Shown here: piece by piece, positions 61,925 through 64,000 of the stretch
Numbering within the stretch: the first letter of the stretch is position 1
How the letters are laid out: each line of letters opens with the position of its first letter
NCBI GenBank assembly: GCA_944321295.1
Contig: CALUKU010000005.1
Span: 32,393-96,392, forward strand
Direction: 5' to 3'
DNA: 64,000 bases
Source: an uncultured Prevotella sp.
GTDB taxonomy: Bacteria > Bacteroidota > Bacteroidia > Bacteroidales > Bacteroidaceae
Program-made: the position numbers and the translations under genes
The notes under the pieces: model-generated
Databases searched by the model: none
The model's input: only the letters and a program-made list of their open reading frames with translations
What the model was told of the DNA's origin: nothing

Positions 61925-62522
61925 GCACCATTCCGTCGAAAATACGATAAAAAACGCCTGACGTTTCACCGCGTCGGGCGTTTTCCGTATGTATAATTCC
62001 GGCGTGCCCGTCGCCGCTTATTGCCGATACGCGCATGTCGTGCAGCGCCAGATGGTCTTCAGAATAAAGTTTGTATATGGTTTCCTTGGCGCACCAGTGC
62101 AGCAGCATGTCAAGCTGCGTTGAGGCCCGTTCGTCGGCACGTATGAATTTAGCGGCTACCCGTTTTACGTTGCGGTCGATGCGTTCGATGTCTATCGACA
62201 CCCTTTTGCCGCCCGATATTATCACCGCAGCGTAACCTTTAGTGTGGCTTATGCTTATGTTCATGCCGTTGCAGAGGTAAGGCTTGCCGTCGGCGTTGTG
62301 GCTTAGTGTTACGCCGTTACCCAGCAGTCGGGCTATCGTCGAGCGCACGGCCGTTATCTCCAGTCGGCGTTGCGGCGAGCTAATGCCGGCTATTTCGCCT
62401 TGCAGCGCGTCAAGGCTTGCGTCGCCGTTAAGGCCGTTAAGCAGGTCTTCTAAGCTTTCGTCTATTCTCCATATTCCCAACTTAGCGTCGGGTGCGACGT
62501 CCTTGATTTTTATGAGCGGCAT
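61905..62522 (-). CDS. 4'-phosphopantetheinyl transferase (Sfp-like)
   Basis: About 205 residues from ATG 62522. PPTase motifs are SISHTKGYAAV (about 95-105), VSIDIERIDR with the Mg-binding aspartate and glutamate, and WCAKETIYKLY (about 142-152). It transfers phosphopantetheine from CoA to acyl or peptidyl carrier proteins. An upstream in-frame ATG at 62564 would read into the ssb terminator and is rejected. A terminator-like hairpin at 61949-61985 lies inside its last 25 codons. Confidence 0.88.
   Translation of the reverse strand: MPLIKIKDVAPDAKLGIWRIDESLEDLLNGLNGDASLDALQGEIAGISSPQRRLEITAVRSTIARLLGNGVTLSHNADGKPYLCNGMNISISHTKGYAAVIISGGKRVSIDIERIDRNVKRVAAKFIRADERASTQLDMLLHWCAKETIYKLYSEDHLALHDMRVSAISGDGHAGIIHTENARRGETSGVFYRIFDGMVLTFAVL
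61949..61985. terminator. Terminator-like hairpin inside the PPTase 3' end
   Basis: AAAACGCCTGACG pairs with CGTCGGGCGTTTT. The T run is longer on the minus strand. It lies just past the helicase stop but within the PPTase frame. Confidence 0.6.
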
Positions 62523-62554
62523 TTCTTCTGATGAACGGTTTATCTTGTGAAAAC

Positions 62555-62584
62555 ATAAAAGCACCGTTTTCAGAACGGTGCTTG
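62555..62584 (-). terminator. Terminator overlapping the ssb stop codon
   Basis: On the minus strand AAGCACCGTT, CTGA loop, AAACGGTGCTTTTAT; the loop contains the ssb stop. Confidence 0.65.
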
Positions 62585-62971
62585 GTCTGTAGGGTTGGAA
62601 TTGTCAGTTGTTTCTTGCGTGCCCTGCGCCGGCTCTTTAGACGGTTTGGGCGACAGCAGCTCCATGTTATCGGCGTAAACCTCGGTAACATAGTGGCGTA
62701 TGCCCTTTTGGTCGTCGTAGCTGCGGTAGTGTATGCGCCCCTCTACGTAGAGCTTGTCGCCCTTGTGCACGTAGCGTTCTACGATTTTAGCCAGTCCGCG
62801 GTACATCACGATGTTGTGCCAGTCGGTCCTGTCGGGCACCTGCGTGCCGTTTTGCAGGGTGTATCCGCGCTCCGTCGTCGCCAGCGGAAAAGTGGCAACG
62901 GCCTGGTCGTGGTCGTAATAGCGCACGGCGGGCTCTTTGCCGACATTACCTATAAGCATTATCTTGTTCAT
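62570..62971 (-). CDS. ssb: Single-stranded DNA-binding protein
   Basis: 133 residues. The OB-fold (1-105) opens NKIMLIGNVGKEPAVRYY and shows TDWHNIVMYRGLAKIVERYV and GDKLYVEGRIHYRSYDD. A Pro/Thr-rich linker leads to the C-terminal acidic-type tip DQAPF, the protein-interaction tail (less acidic than the usual DDIPF). SSB coats single strands during replication and repair. It is short for the family but complete. Confidence 0.95.
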   Translation of the reverse strand: MNKIMLIGNVGKEPAVRYYDHDQAVATFPLATTERGYTLQNGTQVPDRTDWHNIVMYRGLAKIVERYVHKGDKLYVEGRIHYRSYDDQKGIRHYVTEVYADNMELLSPKPSKEPAQGTQETTDNSNPTDQAPF

Positions 62972-63013
62972 CGTGCCTTATGGTGTTTTAGCAAGTGTTA
63001 GTCTAAAAGGGGA

Positions 63014-63559
63014 TTACTTCCAGAGTCCCAGATACTTGAACCTGAAGTTCTTGCCTTTGGCCGACGGAAACTGGCTGCGGCTGTCAACGCGTCCGCGCAG
63101 GTGCTCAACCATGCGGTTGTAGCAGTCGAGTCCCGACATAGCCTTGCAGTTGACTACGAAATGCGTGTCGCGGTATTCGTGCTTGCCGGTGACGGGCACG
63201 AGCACGACGCGCTTGAAGTCGAGCGTGCCTTCATACCATCCCGGGCGCTCCTCCGTAAGGCGTGCCAATGCCGGCGACACCTCATCGCGCTGCTCGCCCT
63301 GCTGGTAGTTGGAGCGCAGGGCCTTCTTCTGCTTGAAGTCAAGCATGGTGGCAGCCTCTGTCTTTATGATGATGAAATATACGCGCGGGCGGATTTTGTA
63401 GCGTTTGGGATAATAAACGCTGCTTGCGGCATAATCCCTTACGTCGCGTTCGAGTTCGGGGTTCATGCCTATTTCGTCAATCGAGGCAAGGAATGAAATA
63501 GCATCGTCGACATTAGTGACTAATGTCTCTTTATCAAAATATCTTAAGTATAAATTCAT
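63014..63559 (-). CDS. Conserved Bacteroidales protein of unknown function
   Basis: About 181 residues from ATG 63559 (MNLYLRYFDKETLVTNVDDA); an upstream in-frame ATG at 63592 would run into the tRNA-Gly gene. Notable blocks are YYPKRYKIRPRVYFIIIKTE, ERPGWYEGTLDFKRV and the basic end DSRSQFPSAKGKNFRFKYLG. I recall close relatives across Bacteroidales without an assigned function. It has no signal peptide or membrane segment. It is the first protein gene downstream of the four tRNA genes, which may be part of the same transcript, with ssb next. Confidence 0.75.
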   Translation of the reverse strand: MNLYLRYFDKETLVTNVDDAISFLASIDEIGMNPELERDVRDYAASSVYYPKRYKIRPRVYFIIIKTEAATMLDFKQKKALRSNYQQGEQRDEVSPALARLTEERPGWYEGTLDFKRVVLVPVTGKHEYRDTHFVVNCKAMSGLDCYNRMVEHLRGRVDSRSQFPSAKGKNFRFKYLGLWK

Positions 63560-63584
63560 GATTGTATTTTTCGCTTTGAAAATG

Positions 63585-63657
63585 AGCGGCAAACGGGACT
63601 CGGACCCGCGACCTCAACCTTGGCAAGGTTGCGCTCTACCAACTGAGCTATTGCCGC
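63585..63657 (-). tRNA. tRNA-Gly (GCC), copy 1
   Basis: 73 nt on the minus strand: acceptor GCGGCAA pairing TTGCCGC, D-arm AGCTCAGTTGGTAGAGC, anticodon loop TTGCCAA (GCC) and T-loop GGTCCGACTCC. CCA is not encoded. The anticodon stem uses an A-T pair where copy 2 has G-C. Confidence 0.95.
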
Positions 63658-63687
63658 CTAAAACAATAAAAATTATTATTGTATGTG

Positions 63688-63771
63688 TGAAGAGGAGGAG
63701 ACTCGAACTCCCACGAAACAATTTTCACTACCCCCTCAAAGTAGCGCGTCTACCAATTCCGCCACCTCTCC
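63688..63771 (-). tRNA. tRNA-Leu (GAG)
   Basis: 84 nt on the minus strand: acceptor GGAGAGG, D-arm GGCGGAATTGGTAGACGC, anticodon loop TTGAGGG (GAG), a long variable arm typical of Leu, and T-loop GTTCGAGTC. CCA is not encoded. Confidence 0.93.
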
Positions 63772-63799
63772 AACATAAAAATATATTCTGAATAAATCG

Positions 63800-63881
63800 T
63801 GCCCAAAACAGGACTCGAACCTGCACGCCGTGAGGCACACGCACCTGAAACGTGCGCGTCTACCAATTCCGCCACTTGGGC
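63800..63881 (-). tRNA. tRNA-Leu (CAG)
   Basis: 82 nt on the minus strand: acceptor GCCCAAG, anticodon stem CACGT/GCGTG, loop TTCAGGT (CAG), long variable arm TGCCTCACGGCG, T-loop GTTCGAGTC. CCA is not encoded. Confidence 0.93.
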
Positions 63882-63923
63882 TTAAACGGGAAACTCCCGA
63901 TACTTGGTTTATTCAGAATATTG

Positions 63924-63996
63924 AGCGGCAAACGGGACTCGGACCCGCGACCTCGACCTTGGCAAGGTCGCGCTCTACCAACTGAGCTATTGCCGC
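63924..63996 (-). tRNA. tRNA-Gly (GCC), copy 2
   Basis: 73 nt, identical to copy 1 apart from a compensated base pair in the anticodon stem. It is transcriptionally first of the four tRNA genes. Confidence 0.95.
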
Positions 63997-64000
63997 CTGT

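Overview
The window looks like a chromosome segment from a Bacteroidales bacterium, most likely Prevotellaceae. The grounds are promoters of the Bacteroidota type (TTTG, about 19 bp, then TAnnTTTG) before many genes; a methylmalonyl-CoA mutase and Na+-pumping decarboxylase set for succinate to propionate; a type IX secretion (T9SS) sorting domain; a gingipain-like C25 peptidase; an AnsA-type asparaginase; a lamin-tail/OadG fusion; and almost no Shine-Dalgarno sequences. The taxon is an inference.

Layout. 1-2400 (minus): a surface-glycan operon (LpxL-like acyltransferase, Stealth phosphotransferase, partial GT92 glycosyltransferase). 2.6-9.4 kb: truA, an EamA exporter, dapA, rubrerythrin, asparaginase and uxaC. 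9.5-18.6 kb: a Wza-like export lipoprotein, then a run of glutamine amidotransferase genes (glmS, a long PurF-like gene, carA, carB). 19.4-28.2 kb: the succinate/propionate node, with mutB/mutA on one strand and, divergent from them, an AspT/YbjL-family exporter followed by three of the four methylmalonyl-CoA decarboxylase subunits. 28.6-34.4 kb: a LuxR-type regulator with a degenerate receiver domain, then phoU-pstBAC facing pstS across two arrays of 11-bp-phased Pho-box-like half sites. 34.5-40.1 kb: pgk, then an AT-rich island of three secreted proteins (hypothetical, S74 chaperone plus T9SS tail, C25 peptidase). 41-52.5 kb: queC, an outer-membrane barrel, a secreted phospholipase D, a TPR protein, an orphan solute-binding lipoprotein, radA, a TlpA-like thioredoxin, prs, a ThiE-like gene and trmN6. 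52.5-55.1 kb: an accessory locus with a strong promoter, a structured leader, a gene made almost wholly of a 27-bp tandem repeat, a WG-repeat-like protein, a gene fragment and an immunity-like protein. 55.8-64 kb: a lon-tgt-lptG-DEAD helicase operon facing a PPTase gene, then ssb, a conserved hypothetical gene and four tRNA genes (Gly, Leu, Leu, Gly).

The intergenic DNA is the least explained part. Two families of long palindromic repeats recur. Family A has three copies plus a remnant, and its copy at 40237-40664 has 26-bp terminal inverted repeats. Family B has three copies. Six of these elements carry, at one end, a short array of degenerate units spaced at exactly 22 bp. This phased array is the strongest candidate here for something undescribed. 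Next come the repeat-protein locus with its leader, and the chimeric PstC with its phased operators.
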